Source: CAVVPY01 sp963750295
Lineage (GTDB): Bacteria > Actinomycetota > Actinomycetes > Mycobacteriales > Jatrophihabitantaceae
Length of the DNA: 64,000 nt
Assembly: GCA_963750295.1 (NCBI GenBank)
Contig: CAVVPY010000001.1
Location: forward strand, 682,001-746,000
Reading direction: 5' to 3'
Every line of letters begins with the position of its first letter. Position 1 is the stretch's first letter. The notes beneath the pieces were generated by a model. The model worked only from the letters and a program-made list of their open reading frames with translations, searched no databases and had not been told where the DNA came from. Positions 11,563 to 19,498 of the stretch are shown here, one piece after another. Position numbers and translations under genes: made by a program.

Positions 11563-11988
11563 CTACGGCGGGGGTTGGGCTGCGGTGGCTCCGGTCACCA
11601 GGTGCAGCAGCGCGAGCCCGTAGGCCCCCGCCGCGTCGGCGTCCTCGACCACCACGGTGCGGCCCGCGACGTGGATGGTGATCCGCCAGCCGGCGTCACA
11701 CGGCTCGAGGCTGCGGAAGGTGCCCGCGAGCAGTTCGCGCAACTGCGCCTCGGACGGCAGCCACACCGATTGGCCGACCTCGACCGAGTCCAGTGCCCAC
11801 TCGACGGTGCCGTTGAAGCCGATCACTCGCTGCTGACCGGGAAACTCGTGCACCTCGACGGTCATGTCCGAGAGCGTGAACACCTCGTCGTCCATGCCGC
11901 GATCGGCCACGACGAAGCGGTCGCCGACGGCCGGCTGCCACCGCACACCGCCCTCGCGCAAGCGCCGGGCGAGCCCGACCGAGATCAC
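11563..11988 (-). CDS. Conserved actinobacterial protein of unknown function
   Basis: A 141-residue soluble protein beginning MISVGLARRLREGGVRW, with no signal peptide or membrane segment. Similar actinobacterial proteins are often labelled 'pilus assembly protein CpaE' in databases, but I see no ATPase motif and no pilus genes, so I do not accept that function. The central acidic part (DDEVFTLSDMTVEVHEF, NGTVEWALDSVE) and the C-terminal VVVEDADAAGAYGLALLHL look like an alpha/beta fold. The GTG start overlaps the P450 stop (GTGA), so it is co-translated with the hydrolase and P450. Confidence 0.75.
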   Translation of the reverse strand: MISVGLARRLREGGVRWQPAVGDRFVVADRGMDDEVFTLSDMTVEVHEFPGQQRVIGFNGTVEWALDSVEVGQSVWLPSEAQLRELLAGTFRSLEPCDAGWRITIHVAGRTVVVEDADAAGAYGLALLHLVTGATAAQPPP

Positions 11989-13292
11989 CCGGTCCACCGG
12001 ATCGGCAGCGACTTGACGCCGCGCTGGAAGTTCGAGCGCAGCAGGACGGGTGGCCCGGCGGCCTCGAGCCACGACGTGCGGGCCAGCAACTCGCCGAACA
12101 GGGCGCGCAGCTGCGTCCTGGCCAGGTGCGCCCCGAGGCAGAAGTGCGGGCCGTGCCCGAACACGAGATGCGGGTTCGGCGAGCGCCGGATGTCGAACTC
12201 GGCCGGCCGGTCGAACACTGCCGGGTCGCGGTTGGCGGCGATGAATGAGACCACGACCTTCGCGCCGGGGCGGACGGTCACCGGGCCGAGTGACACCTCT
12301 CGGGTCGCCGTGCGGCGGAACACCATCACCGGGGTCCACCAGCGCAGCATCTCGTCGACCGCGGTCGTGAGCAGTGCGGGATCGGCACGCAGCGCGCGCT
12401 GCGCGTCCGGGTGGGACAGCAGCGCCACCATCCCGCCGGGCAGGCCGTTGCGCAGCGTCTCGTTCCCGGCCACGGCGAAGAGCCAGAACATGTTCTCGAA
12501 CTCCTCGACCGAGATCGCGCCGCCGTCCTCGTCCAACTGCGCGAGCAGGATCGACATGACGTCGGCACCCGGATCGAGCCGCTTGGCGTCGGCGAGCAGG
12601 TGCGCGTACCGGTAGAGGTCCGGCATGCCGGCGTGGCTGCGCGGATCGGGCATCCGCGCGTCCGGGCCCGGTGCCGGCCGGACGGCGACCGCCTCCCGCG
12701 CCAGCGCCGAGCCGCGCGCCGGGTCGAACGAGGACGACATGGCGTAGTCGGGGTCCAGGAACCCGATCACCCGGTTGGACCAGTCGAACATCAGCCACCG
12801 GTCCTCGGGCGGCACGCCGAGGACGTCGGCGAGCGCGAGCAGCGGCAGGTCCGCCGCGACCGCCTTCGCGAAGTCGCACACCCTCGGCCCGGCCAGCATC
12901 CGGTCGACGATCCGCACGGCGTGCTCGCCGATGCGCCGTTCGAGCGCAGCGACAGCACGCGGCGTGAACGAGCGGGCGACCATCCGCCGCAGTCGCGAGT
13001 GATCCGGCGGATCCATGTTCAGCATCATCTGCCGGACGTAGTCCAGATCGCCGGTACTCGCCGGGTCGCGGATCTGCGTCCCCCCGGCGTACGACGAGAA
13101 CGTCGCCGGATCCCTGAGCACGCGCAGGACGAGGTCGTGCGCGAGCACGAGGTGGTAGCCCGGCCCGGCCGCCAGCCCCGGGAGGTCGGGCTCGGCCACC
13201 CACGCGAGCGGCCCCTCGGCACGCAACGCCTCGATCGCGCCGAACGGGACCCCGTCGACGTAGGTCCCTGGATCGTGCAGCGCTGCGGTCAA
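11985..13292 (-). CDS. Cytochrome P450
   Basis: A 435-residue soluble heme monooxygenase. The heme-binding loop is FGHGPHFCLGAHLAR (Cys about 385), the K-helix EMLR, and the I-helix oxygen-activation motif AVAGNET. A 40-residue Pro/Arg-rich stretch (RPAPGPDARMPDPRSHAG) interrupts the F/G region. The overall look (PPDHSRLRRMV, FEN-MFWLFAVAGNET) resembles bacterial P450s that act on sterols, terpenes or fatty acids, but the substrate is not readable. The start is TTG 13292, overlapping the hydrolase stop (TTGA). No ferredoxin or ferredoxin reductase is encoded nearby, so electron partners must be elsewhere. Confidence 0.92.
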   Translation of the reverse strand: MTAALHDPGTYVDGVPFGAIEALRAEGPLAWVAEPDLPGLAAGPGYHLVLAHDLVLRVLRDPATFSSYAGGTQIRDPASTGDLDYVRQMMLNMDPPDHSRLRRMVARSFTPRAVAALERRIGEHAVRIVDRMLAGPRVCDFAKAVAADLPLLALADVLGVPPEDRWLMFDWSNRVIGFLDPDYAMSSSFDPARGSALAREAVAVRPAPGPDARMPDPRSHAGMPDLYRYAHLLADAKRLDPGADVMSILLAQLDEDGGAISVEEFENMFWLFAVAGNETLRNGLPGGMVALLSHPDAQRALRADPALLTTAVDEMLRWWTPVMVFRRTATREVSLGPVTVRPGAKVVVSFIAANRDPAVFDRPAEFDIRRSPNPHLVFGHGPHFCLGAHLARTQLRALFGELLARTSWLEAAGPPVLLRSNFQRGVKSLPIRWTG

Positions 13293-14050
13293 GAGCCCTC
13301 GGCGAGCGTCTTCTCGATGCTTGTCACGAGCGACACCGGCGCCTCGAACATCGTGTAGTGCCCGGCGTTGGCCTGGACGTCGACCTCGCTGCCTGGCAAC
13401 TGCGCCGCCCAGGTGGCGTTGATCGTCGCCTCGCCGAGTGCCGGGTCGTGCTGGCCGACGATCGCCTTGACCGGGATCGACGGCGTCGGCAGTTCGGCGG
13501 CGAAGTCGTACTTCGCCCAGGACGGCAGATAGCTGCCGAACGCCTCGCGCGTCGACGATGCGACCGAGAACGCCACCATCTGCTCGATCCAGGTCCTCGT
13601 CTGGCGGTTGCCGGTCGTCAAGTCGATGATCGCGTGCCGGTTGCCGTCGTTCTGGGCGGCGCCGTCGAACAATGCCCAGCCGTCGTCGTCGAACGGCACT
13701 CCCGAGGCGGGGACGGGGCTGATCCCGATGAGCGCGGTGACGCGGTCGGGCGCGTCGGCGAAGACGCGCTGGACGGCCGAGCCACCCATCGAGTGGCCGA
13801 TGAGGGCGAAGCGATCCCAGCCGAGTTGATCGGCCAGCTCGAGGGTGTCGGCGGCGATCTCGGGGACGGTGTACGAGCCGGCCACGCTGAGTCTGGTGCC
13901 GTAGCCGCGGTAGTCGAGGAAGGCGTAGGTGTAGGCGTCCTGGTCGATCAGTTGCGGCAGCATGCCCCACCCTGTGGCCGAGCCGAACCAGCCGTGCAGG
14001 GCGATGACGTGGATGGGGCCGCGGCCGACCACGGTCTGCGGAATCGTCAT
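13289..14050 (-). CDS. Alpha/beta-hydrolase
   Basis: A 253-residue alpha/beta-hydrolase with the oxyanion HGWFG (residues 19-23), the nucleophile elbow GHSMGG (Ser87) and a C-terminal catalytic His in NAGHYTMF. No signal peptide, so cytoplasmic. First full-length gene of a three-gene overlapping operon with the P450 and a conserved unknown, which suggests a shared substrate, for example hydrolysis of an ester or lactone made or used by the P450. That link is inferred from overlap only. Its ATG overlaps the stop of a possible 21-codon ORF (14047-14112). Confidence 0.88.
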   Translation of the reverse strand: MTIPQTVVGRGPIHVIALHGWFGSATGWGMLPQLIDQDAYTYAFLDYRGYGTRLSVAGSYTVPEIAADTLELADQLGWDRFALIGHSMGGSAVQRVFADAPDRVTALIGISPVPASGVPFDDDGWALFDGAAQNDGNRHAIIDLTTGNRQTRTWIEQMVAFSVASSTREAFGSYLPSWAKYDFAAELPTPSIPVKAIVGQHDPALGEATINATWAAQLPGSEVDVQANAGHYTMFEAPVSLVTSIEKTLAEGS

Positions 14051-14112
14051 CGCCGCACCGCGGGGCGTCGAAGGTCATCGCGCAAGGCGGGTGATGTCTG
14101 TCGAGGGCTCAT
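14047..14112 (-). CDS. Possible leaderless 21-codon leader ORF
   Basis: ATG 14112 opens a 21-codon frame (MSPRQTSPALRDDLRRPAVR, then R) whose TGA overlaps the ATG of the hydrolase (ATGA). A TAGCGT box at 14120-14125 sits 7 nt before the ATG, the spacing expected for a leaderless transcript. The product is basic and has no recognisable domain. The role could be only to couple translation into the hydrolase-P450 operon. Prediction only; there is no homology evidence. Confidence 0.4.
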   Translation of the reverse strand: MSPRQTSPALRDDLRRPAVRR

Positions 14113-14119
14113 GCGATCG

Positions 14120-14125
14120 ACGCTA
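14120..14125 (-). promoter_or_regulatory. Possible -10 box for hydrolase-P450 operon
   Basis: TAGCGT on the minus strand, 7 nt upstream of ATG 14112 and about 70 nt upstream of the hydrolase start. It lies in the divergent gap with rarA. Confidence 0.4.
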
Positions 14126-14191
14126 GCGAAGCCGGGTCGGTGCGACCAGGGTGGATCGGGCCACGGCGCCCGGGGCTCGGCGGCGCGAATC

Positions 14192-14197
14192 TAGGCT
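14192..14197 (+). promoter_or_regulatory. -10 box for a leaderless rarA transcript
   Basis: TAGGCT ends 6 nt before GTG 14204, the spacing for transcription starting at the G of the start codon. This favours GTG 14204 over the in-frame GTG at 14198. Confidence 0.45.
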
Positions 14198-14203
14198 GTG
14201 GCC

Positions 14204-15553
14204 GTGACCTTGTTCGAGCCCGACCCGGAACCGGTGGCCGCGCTCGACCCGGCGGCGCCGCTCGCGGCACGGATGCGCCCGCGGAGCCTGGACGAAGTGG
14301 TCGGGCAGGAACACCTGCTGGCCGCCGGCTCGCCGCTGCGCCGCCTGGTCGAGGGCGACGCGCCGCTCTCGCTGATCCTGTTCGGTCCGCCGGGCACCGG
14401 GAAGACGACGCTGGCCCTGATCGTCAGCACGGCCACCAACCGGCGCTTCGAACAGCTGTCCGCGCTGAACGCGGGCGTCAAGGACGTCCGTGAGGTGATC
14501 GCGCGAGCCAAGTCCGAACTCGGCCGCAGCGGTCGACAGACGGTGTTGTTCATCGACGAGATCCACCGTTTCTCCAAGACCCAGCAGGACTCGTTGCTCG
14601 GCGCGGTCGAGGCGCGGCACGTCACGCTCGTCGCGGCCACCACCGAGAACCCGTTCTTCTCGATCGTGTCGCCGCTGCTCTCGCGCAGCCTGCTGCTCAC
14701 GCTGCAACCGCTGACCGACGACGACGTGGCGACGCTCGTCGACCGCGCGCTCGCCGACGAGCGCGGGCTCGGCGGCGCCGTCGGCCTGGATGTGGACGCG
14801 CGCGCGCACCTGCTGCGGATGTCCGGCGGGGACGCCCGCCGCGCGCTCACCGCGCTCGAGGCGGCCGCCGGCACTGCGCTGGCGGAGGGGGCCGCGACGA
14901 TCGACCTGGCCACGCTCGAGCAGGCCGTCGACACCGCCGCCGTGCGCTACGACCGCGACGGCGACCAGCACTACGACGTGATCAGCGCGTTCATCAAGTC
15001 CATCCGTGGCTCGGACGCGGACGCCGCGTTGCACTACCTCGCCCGGATGCTCGAAGCCGGCGAGGACGCGCGCTTCATCGCCCGCCGGCTCGTCGTGCAT
15101 GCCAGCGAGGACATCGGCCTGGCCGATCCGACCGCGCTGCTGGCCGCGACGGCCGCCGCGCAGGCCGTCCAGCTGATCGGCATGCCCGAGGCGCGGATCA
15201 ACCTCGCCCAGGCGACGATCCACCTCGCGTTGGCACCGAAGTCGAACGCCGTCGTCACCGCCATCGATGCCGCCCTCGGCGACGTCCGCGCCGGGCTGGC
15301 CGGGTCGGTGCCACCAGCCTTGCGCGACGGGCACTACCCGGGAGCTGCGAAACTCGGGCACGCGCAGCGCTACGTGTACCCGCACGATCGCCCGGAAGGG
15401 GTCGTCGCGCAGCAGTACCCGCCGGACGAACTCGTCGGCCGCGATTACTACGGGCCCGCCGATCGAGGCGCAGAGCGCCAGCTGGCCGATCGGCTGGCCA
15501 AGTTGCGGGCGGCCGTCCGAGGACACAACGATGGATCAGGGCGCGGGAGCTGA
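14204..15553 (+). CDS. rarA: RarA/MgsA-type recombination factor ATPase
   Basis: AAA+ clamp-loader-like ATPase that acts at stalled replication forks. The protein (449 residues from GTG 14204) shows RMRPRSLDEVVGQEHLL near the N-terminus, Walker A GPPGTGKTT, Walker B VLFIDEIHRF, sensor 1 (ATTENPFFS) and the C-terminal tetramerisation domain (YDVISAFIKSIRGSDADAAL, HYPGAAKLGHAQRY). Length is normal. It is followed by two small membrane-protein genes and alaS, a standard actinobacterial neighbourhood. The alternative start GTG 14198 would add two residues. Confidence 0.93.
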   Translation: MTLFEPDPEPVAALDPAAPLAARMRPRSLDEVVGQEHLLAAGSPLRRLVEGDAPLSLILFGPPGTGKTTLALIVSTATNRRFEQLSALNAGVKDVREVIARAKSELGRSGRQTVLFIDEIHRFSKTQQDSLLGAVEARHVTLVAATTENPFFSIVSPLLSRSLLLTLQPLTDDDVATLVDRALADERGLGGAVGLDVDARAHLLRMSGGDARRALTALEAAAGTALAEGAATIDLATLEQAVDTAAVRYDRDGDQHYDVISAFIKSIRGSDADAALHYLARMLEAGEDARFIARRLVVHASEDIGLADPTALLAATAAAQAVQLIGMPEARINLAQATIHLALAPKSNAVVTAIDAALGDVRAGLAGSVPPALRDGHYPGAAKLGHAQRYVYPHDRPEGVVAQQYPPDELVGRDYYGPADRGAERQLADRLAKLRAAVRGHNDGSGRGS

Positions 15554-15558
15554 CCGAC

Positions 15559-15564
15559 TAGGGT
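15559..15564 (+). promoter_or_regulatory. Possible -10 box for DUF948-alaS unit
   Basis: TAGGGT in the 68-nt gap after rarA, giving a leader of about 50 nt that holds a GGGAGG ribosome-binding site ahead of GTG 15622. Confidence 0.3.
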
Positions 15565-15621
15565 CGGACCAGTTCCGGGACCGACAAGGCCGGTGGCGAC
15601 GACGAACGTGGGAGGCAACAC

Positions 15622-16026
15622 GTGTCCGGAGGGGCAATCGCGGGACTGATCGCGGCGGGCGCATTCGTGCTGCTCGTGCTGTTGCTTGCCATCCCACTGT
15701 TCAAACTCGGCCGCATGCTCGACGAGACGACGCTCGCGATTCGCAAGACGCACGACGGCGTATCGCCGTTGCTCGACGATGCGCAGGGCACCCTGACGCA
15801 GGTCAACGCGCAACTCGTCCAGGTCGAGGGCATCGCCCGCAACGTCAACTCGATGACCACGAACGTGGCCGCGTTGACCTCGGTCGTGTCGAGCACGCTC
15901 GGCTCGCCGCTGATCAAGGTCGCGGCCTTCAGCTACGGCGTGCGCCGGACGGTCACCGACCGCCGCGACTCCGAGGCGATCCGCGACGCGCGGCGCCGGC
16001 ACCGCGCCGGCCGGAAGGGCAGCTGA
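15622..16026 (+). CDS. DUF948-family membrane protein
   Basis: A 134-residue protein with one N-terminal membrane segment (residues about 5-29, GLIAAGAFVLLVLLLAIPLF), then a helical, coiled-coil-like stretch (LDETTLAIRKTHDGVSPLLD, LTQVNAQLVQVEGIARNVNS) and a basic C-terminus. This matches the DUF948 pattern; function is unknown. GTG start after GGGAGG. Its stop overlaps the ATG of the next small gene (TGATG), and both precede alaS as in many Actinobacteria. Confidence 0.85.
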   Translation: MSGGAIAGLIAAGAFVLLVLLLAIPLFKLGRMLDETTLAIRKTHDGVSPLLDDAQGTLTQVNAQLVQVEGIARNVNSMTTNVAALTSVVSSTLGSPLIKVAAFSYGVRRTVTDRRDSEAIRDARRRHRAGRKGS

Positions 16027-16298
16027 TGCGCCGCCTGTTCTGGCTCGCCATGGGCATCACGATCGGTGCGCTCGTGGTCCGCAAGCTCTCACGGGCCGCG
16101 GCGCGCATGACGCCGAGCGGCCTGGCCCAGGGGCTGACCCGCGGGTTGTCCGATCTTGCCGAGTCGATCGGTGATTTCGCCGCCGACGTCCGCAGCGCGA
16201 TGTCCGAACGCGAGGCCGAGCTGCGGCAGGGAACGGGGCTCGACGGCAGGCTCGGGAAGGTGTCGACCGAATCGGGTTCCGAGCCGTCGGGACAATGA
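16026..16298 (+). CDS. Small membrane-associated protein of unknown function
   Basis: A 90-residue protein with a short N-terminal hydrophobic segment (LFWLAMGITIGALVV, residues 4-18), then an amphipathic region (LTRGLSDLAESIGDFAADVR) and a polar tail. Its position between the DUF948 gene and alaS is conserved in many Actinobacteria, which suggests it works with the DUF948 protein, but no function is known to me. ATG start overlapping the upstream stop. Confidence 0.8.
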   Translation: MRRLFWLAMGITIGALVVRKLSRAAARMTPSGLAQGLTRGLSDLAESIGDFAADVRSAMSEREAELRQGTGLDGRLGKVSTESGSEPSGQ

Positions 16299-16302
16299 CA
16301 CG

Positions 16303-19005
16303 GTGAAGTCCGAAGAGATCCGCCGACGCTTCCTGGGGCACTTCGAGGCGAACGGGCACGCGGTGGTGCCCAGCCTGCCGTTGCCGTACGAGGACCCGAA
16401 CCTGCTGTTCGTTGTCGCCGGCATGGTGCAGTTCGTCCCGTACTTCGTCGGCCAGCAGGCACCGCCCTGGCCGCGGGCCACGAGCATCCAGAAGTGCCTG
16501 CGCACCCTCGACATCGACGAGGTCGGCAAGACCACGCGTCACGGCACGTTCTTCCAGATGAACGGCAACTTCAGCTTCGGCGACTACTTCAAGGACGAAG
16601 CGATCCGCCTCGCCTGGGACCTGTCGACGAAGCCGGTGGCCGACGGCGGCTTCGGCCTGGACGGTGACCGGATCTGGGCGACGGTGTACCTCGACGACGA
16701 CGAGGCCATCGACATCTGGCACAAGCAGATCGGGCTGCCGCTGGACCGCATCGTCCGGATGGGGATGGACGACAACTTCTGGTCGATGGGGATCGCCGGG
16801 CCGTGCGGGCCGTGCAGCGAGCTCTACTACGACCGCGGCCCCGAGTACGGCAAGGAGGGCGGCCCGGAGGTCGACGAGGACCGCTACATGGAGTTCTGGA
16901 ACCTCGTGTTCATGCAGAACGAGCGTGGCCCGTCGACCGGTCCCGGCAAGTCCGACTTCCCCGTCCTGGGCGAACTGCCCGCGAAGAACATCGACACCGG
17001 GATGGGCATGGAGCGCGTCGCCGCGCTGCTACAGGGAGTCGGCAACCTCTACGAGATCGACCAGACCCGGCCGATCCTCGACCGTGCGGCGCAGCTGGCC
17101 GGCAAGGTCTACGGCCAGCACTCGGGCCAGGCGGCCAGCGAGTCGCACCCCGACGACGTGCGGCTGCGGGTGATCGCCGACCACGTCCGGTCCGGCTTGA
17201 TGCTGATCGGCGACGGGGTGATCCCGGGCAACGAGGGACGCGGTTACGTGCTGCGGCGGATTCTGCGCCGGGCGATCCGGGCCGTGCGTCTGCTCGGCTA
17301 CCAGGACCTGGCCCTGCCCGAACTGCTACCGGTCGCGCGTGACTGCATGGCGCCGTCCTACCCGGAGCTCGCGACGGACTTCGAGCGCATCTCGTCCTAC
17401 GCCTACGCGGAGGAGGAAGCGTTCCTGCACACGCTGCGCGCGGGCACGACGATCCTCGATCTCGCGGTCGCGGACGCGAAGCGTGCCGGAGCGCCCGTGC
17501 TCGGCGGCGGCAAGGCCTTCCAGCTGCACGACACCTACGGCTTCCCGATCGACCTGACCATCGAGATGGCCGGCGAGCAGGGCATCACCGTCGACGAGGA
17601 CGGATTCCGCCGGCTGATGGCCGAGCAGCGGGCCAGGGCCAAGGCCGACGCAGTCGCACGCAGGACGGCGCACAGCGACCTGTCGGTCTACCGCGCCGCG
17701 CTGGGCGCCGGCACGTCACAGTTCACCGGCTACACCGAGGTCGTGCACGAGTCGGTCGTGACCGCACTGATCGGGCCGGACGGGCTGCTGTCGGCGGCCC
17801 ACGAGGGCGACGAGATCGAGGTCGTCCTCGACACGACCCCGTTCTACGCCGAGGGCGGCGGTCAGCAGGCGGATTGGGGCCGGATCTCGGTCAGCGCGCC
17901 GGGGCGCGAGGCGGAGCTGACGGTGGTCGACGTCCAGGCGCCCATCGCCGGGCTGGTCACGCACCGGGTGACCGTGCTCTCGGGCGAGGTGCAGCCGGGC
18001 GACCCGGTGCTCGCCCGCGTCGACATCGAGCGGCGGGCGTCGGTCTCGCGCAGCCATTCGGCGACGCACCTGTTGCACGCCGGGCTACGACGCGCGCTGG
18101 GTGACACGGCCGCGCAGGCCGGCTCGCTCAACGCGCCGGGACGGCTGCGGTTCGACTTCACCACGCCGGCCGCGGTGCCGCACAGCGTCCTCGGTGAGGT
18201 CGAGGACGAGATCAACGAGGTGCTGCTGCGCGACCTGGAGGTCCGCTGGTTCGTCACCGACCAGGACGAGGCGCGCCGGCTCGGCGCGATCGCGATGTTC
18301 GGTGAGAAGTACGGCGACCGGGTGCGCATCGTCGAGATCGGCGACTACTCCCGCGAGCTCTGCGGAGGCACCCACGTCCTGCGCAGTTCGGTCATCGGGA
18401 TGGTCAAGCTGCTCGGTGAGGCCTCGATCGGGTCCGGCGTGCGGCGCGTCGAGGCGCTCGTCGGGCTCGACGCGTTCCGCTACCTCGCGCGCGAGCACGT
18501 CCTCGTCCAGTCCCTGGCGGGCGAGTTCAAGGCGCAGCCGGACGAGTTGCCCGAGCGGATCGGCGCGGTCCTCGACCGGCTCAAGACAGCCGAACGCGAG
18601 CTGGACCGGCTGCGGGTCGCCCAGGTGCTGGCGAGCGCGGGCACGCTCGCAGCCGGCGCCCAGGACGTCGGCGGAGTGCAGCTGGTGGCGGCCGAGGCTC
18701 CGGCGGGAGTCGACGGCAACGACCTGCGCTCGCTCGCCCTCGACGTCCGGGCTCGCTTGCGCCCGGCCGATCCTGCGGTCGTCGTGCTGGCGTCCCCCTC
18801 CGGCAGCGGCGCCGCCTTCGTCGCAGCCGTCAATGACGCCGGCCGGGCGGCCGGCCTGTCCGCCGGCGAGCTGGTACGTGTGTTCGCGCCCGTCCTCGGC
18901 GCCCGTGGCGGCGGCAAGCCCGATCTGGCCCAGGGCGCGGGTGGCGATGCCGCGAAGCTCGGCGCCGCCTTCGCCGCCGTGCAGAGCGCCGTCGCGCAGC
19001 GGTGA
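16303..19005 (+). CDS. alaS: Alanyl-tRNA synthetase
   Basis: Charges tRNA-Ala and edits mischarged Ser/Gly. The 900-residue class II enzyme starts VKSEEIRRRFLGHFEANGH, contains the FFQMNGNFSFGDYFK catalytic segment and GPCGPCSE, and has the editing-site metal ligands in HSATHLLHAGLR and ELCGGTHVLRS, followed by the C-terminal DHHA1 domain (GGGKPDLAQGAGG). The GTG at 16303 fits the family start; it lies 5 nt after the previous stop. Its TGA overlaps the ruvX start. Confidence 0.97.
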   Translation: MKSEEIRRRFLGHFEANGHAVVPSLPLPYEDPNLLFVVAGMVQFVPYFVGQQAPPWPRATSIQKCLRTLDIDEVGKTTRHGTFFQMNGNFSFGDYFKDEAIRLAWDLSTKPVADGGFGLDGDRIWATVYLDDDEAIDIWHKQIGLPLDRIVRMGMDDNFWSMGIAGPCGPCSELYYDRGPEYGKEGGPEVDEDRYMEFWNLVFMQNERGPSTGPGKSDFPVLGELPAKNIDTGMGMERVAALLQGVGNLYEIDQTRPILDRAAQLAGKVYGQHSGQAASESHPDDVRLRVIADHVRSGLMLIGDGVIPGNEGRGYVLRRILRRAIRAVRLLGYQDLALPELLPVARDCMAPSYPELATDFERISSYAYAEEEAFLHTLRAGTTILDLAVADAKRAGAPVLGGGKAFQLHDTYGFPIDLTIEMAGEQGITVDEDGFRRLMAEQRARAKADAVARRTAHSDLSVYRAALGAGTSQFTGYTEVVHESVVTALIGPDGLLSAAHEGDEIEVVLDTTPFYAEGGGQQADWGRISVSAPGREAELTVVDVQAPIAGLVTHRVTVLSGEVQPGDPVLARVDIERRASVSRSHSATHLLHAGLRRALGDTAAQAGSLNAPGRLRFDFTTPAAVPHSVLGEVEDEINEVLLRDLEVRWFVTDQDEARRLGAIAMFGEKYGDRVRIVEIGDYSRELCGGTHVLRSSVIGMVKLLGEASIGSGVRRVEALVGLDAFRYLAREHVLVQSLAGEFKAQPDELPERIGAVLDRLKTAERELDRLRVAQVLASAGTLAAGAQDVGGVQLVAAEAPAGVDGNDLRSLALDVRARLRPADPAVVVLASPSGSGAAFVAAVNDAGRAAGLSAGELVRVFAPVLGARGGGKPDLAQGAGGDAAKLGAAFAAVQSAVAQR

Positions 19006-19433
19006 CCGGGATCTGGCTCGGCATCGACGTCGGGACGGTCCGGGTCGGGGTGGCCAGGTCCGATCCGGCCGGGATCCTCGCCACTCCGGTGACCACGCTG
19101 CGCCGCGACCCGGCCACCAACGCCGACATCGCCGAGGTCCGCCGGTTGGCCGAGGAGCTCGGGGCCGTCGGGGTCGTGGTGGGGCTGCCCCAGACCCTCG
19201 CCGGCCGCGAGGGCGAGGCCGCCGCGATGGCCCGTGGGTACGCCGAGCTGCTCGCGGCAGCACTGGACATCCCGGTGCGACACGTCGACGAACGCCTGAC
19301 CACGGTGAGCGCGCAGCGTAAGCTCCAGCAAGGCGGTGTTCGGGGGTCGAAGGCCACCCGGGCGGTCATCGACCAGGCCGCGGCCGTCGAATTGCTGCAG
19401 CACTGGCTCGACACGTTGCGCGCCCGGCGCTGA
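19002..19433 (+). CDS. ruvX: Holliday-junction resolvase-like protein (YqgF/RuvX)
   Basis: A 143-residue RNase H-fold protein starting TGIWLGIDVGTVRVGVARSD, with VVVGLPQTLAGREG, VRHVDERLTTVSA and a C-terminal AAVELLQHWLD, all family signatures including the acidic residues of the active site. YqgF proteins are linked to rRNA 5'-end processing as well as Holliday-junction cleavage; which applies here is unknown. The GTG overlaps the alaS stop. The alaS-ruvX-mltG-aroE order is typical for Actinobacteria. Confidence 0.94.
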   Translation: MTGIWLGIDVGTVRVGVARSDPAGILATPVTTLRRDPATNADIAEVRRLAEELGAVGVVVGLPQTLAGREGEAAAMARGYAELLAAALDIPVRHVDERLTTVSAQRKLQQGGVRGSKATRAVIDQAAAVELLQHWLDTLRARR

Positions 19434-19498
19434 ACGGACAAGGCCGAACACCCCGATCCGACCGGCAGGTCCGGCGAGCAGGAACGGAGCCCGCAGGC

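Noticed and set aside
11563..11988. Pilus assembly CpaE annotation
   Set aside because: No P-loop or receiver-like motif and no tad/cpa genes nearby; left as unknown.
11989..13203. Upstream extension of the small unknown gene at 11563 across the P450
   Set aside because: This part is a shadow of the P450 gene in another frame; the real gene starts at GTG 11988, overlapping the P450 stop.
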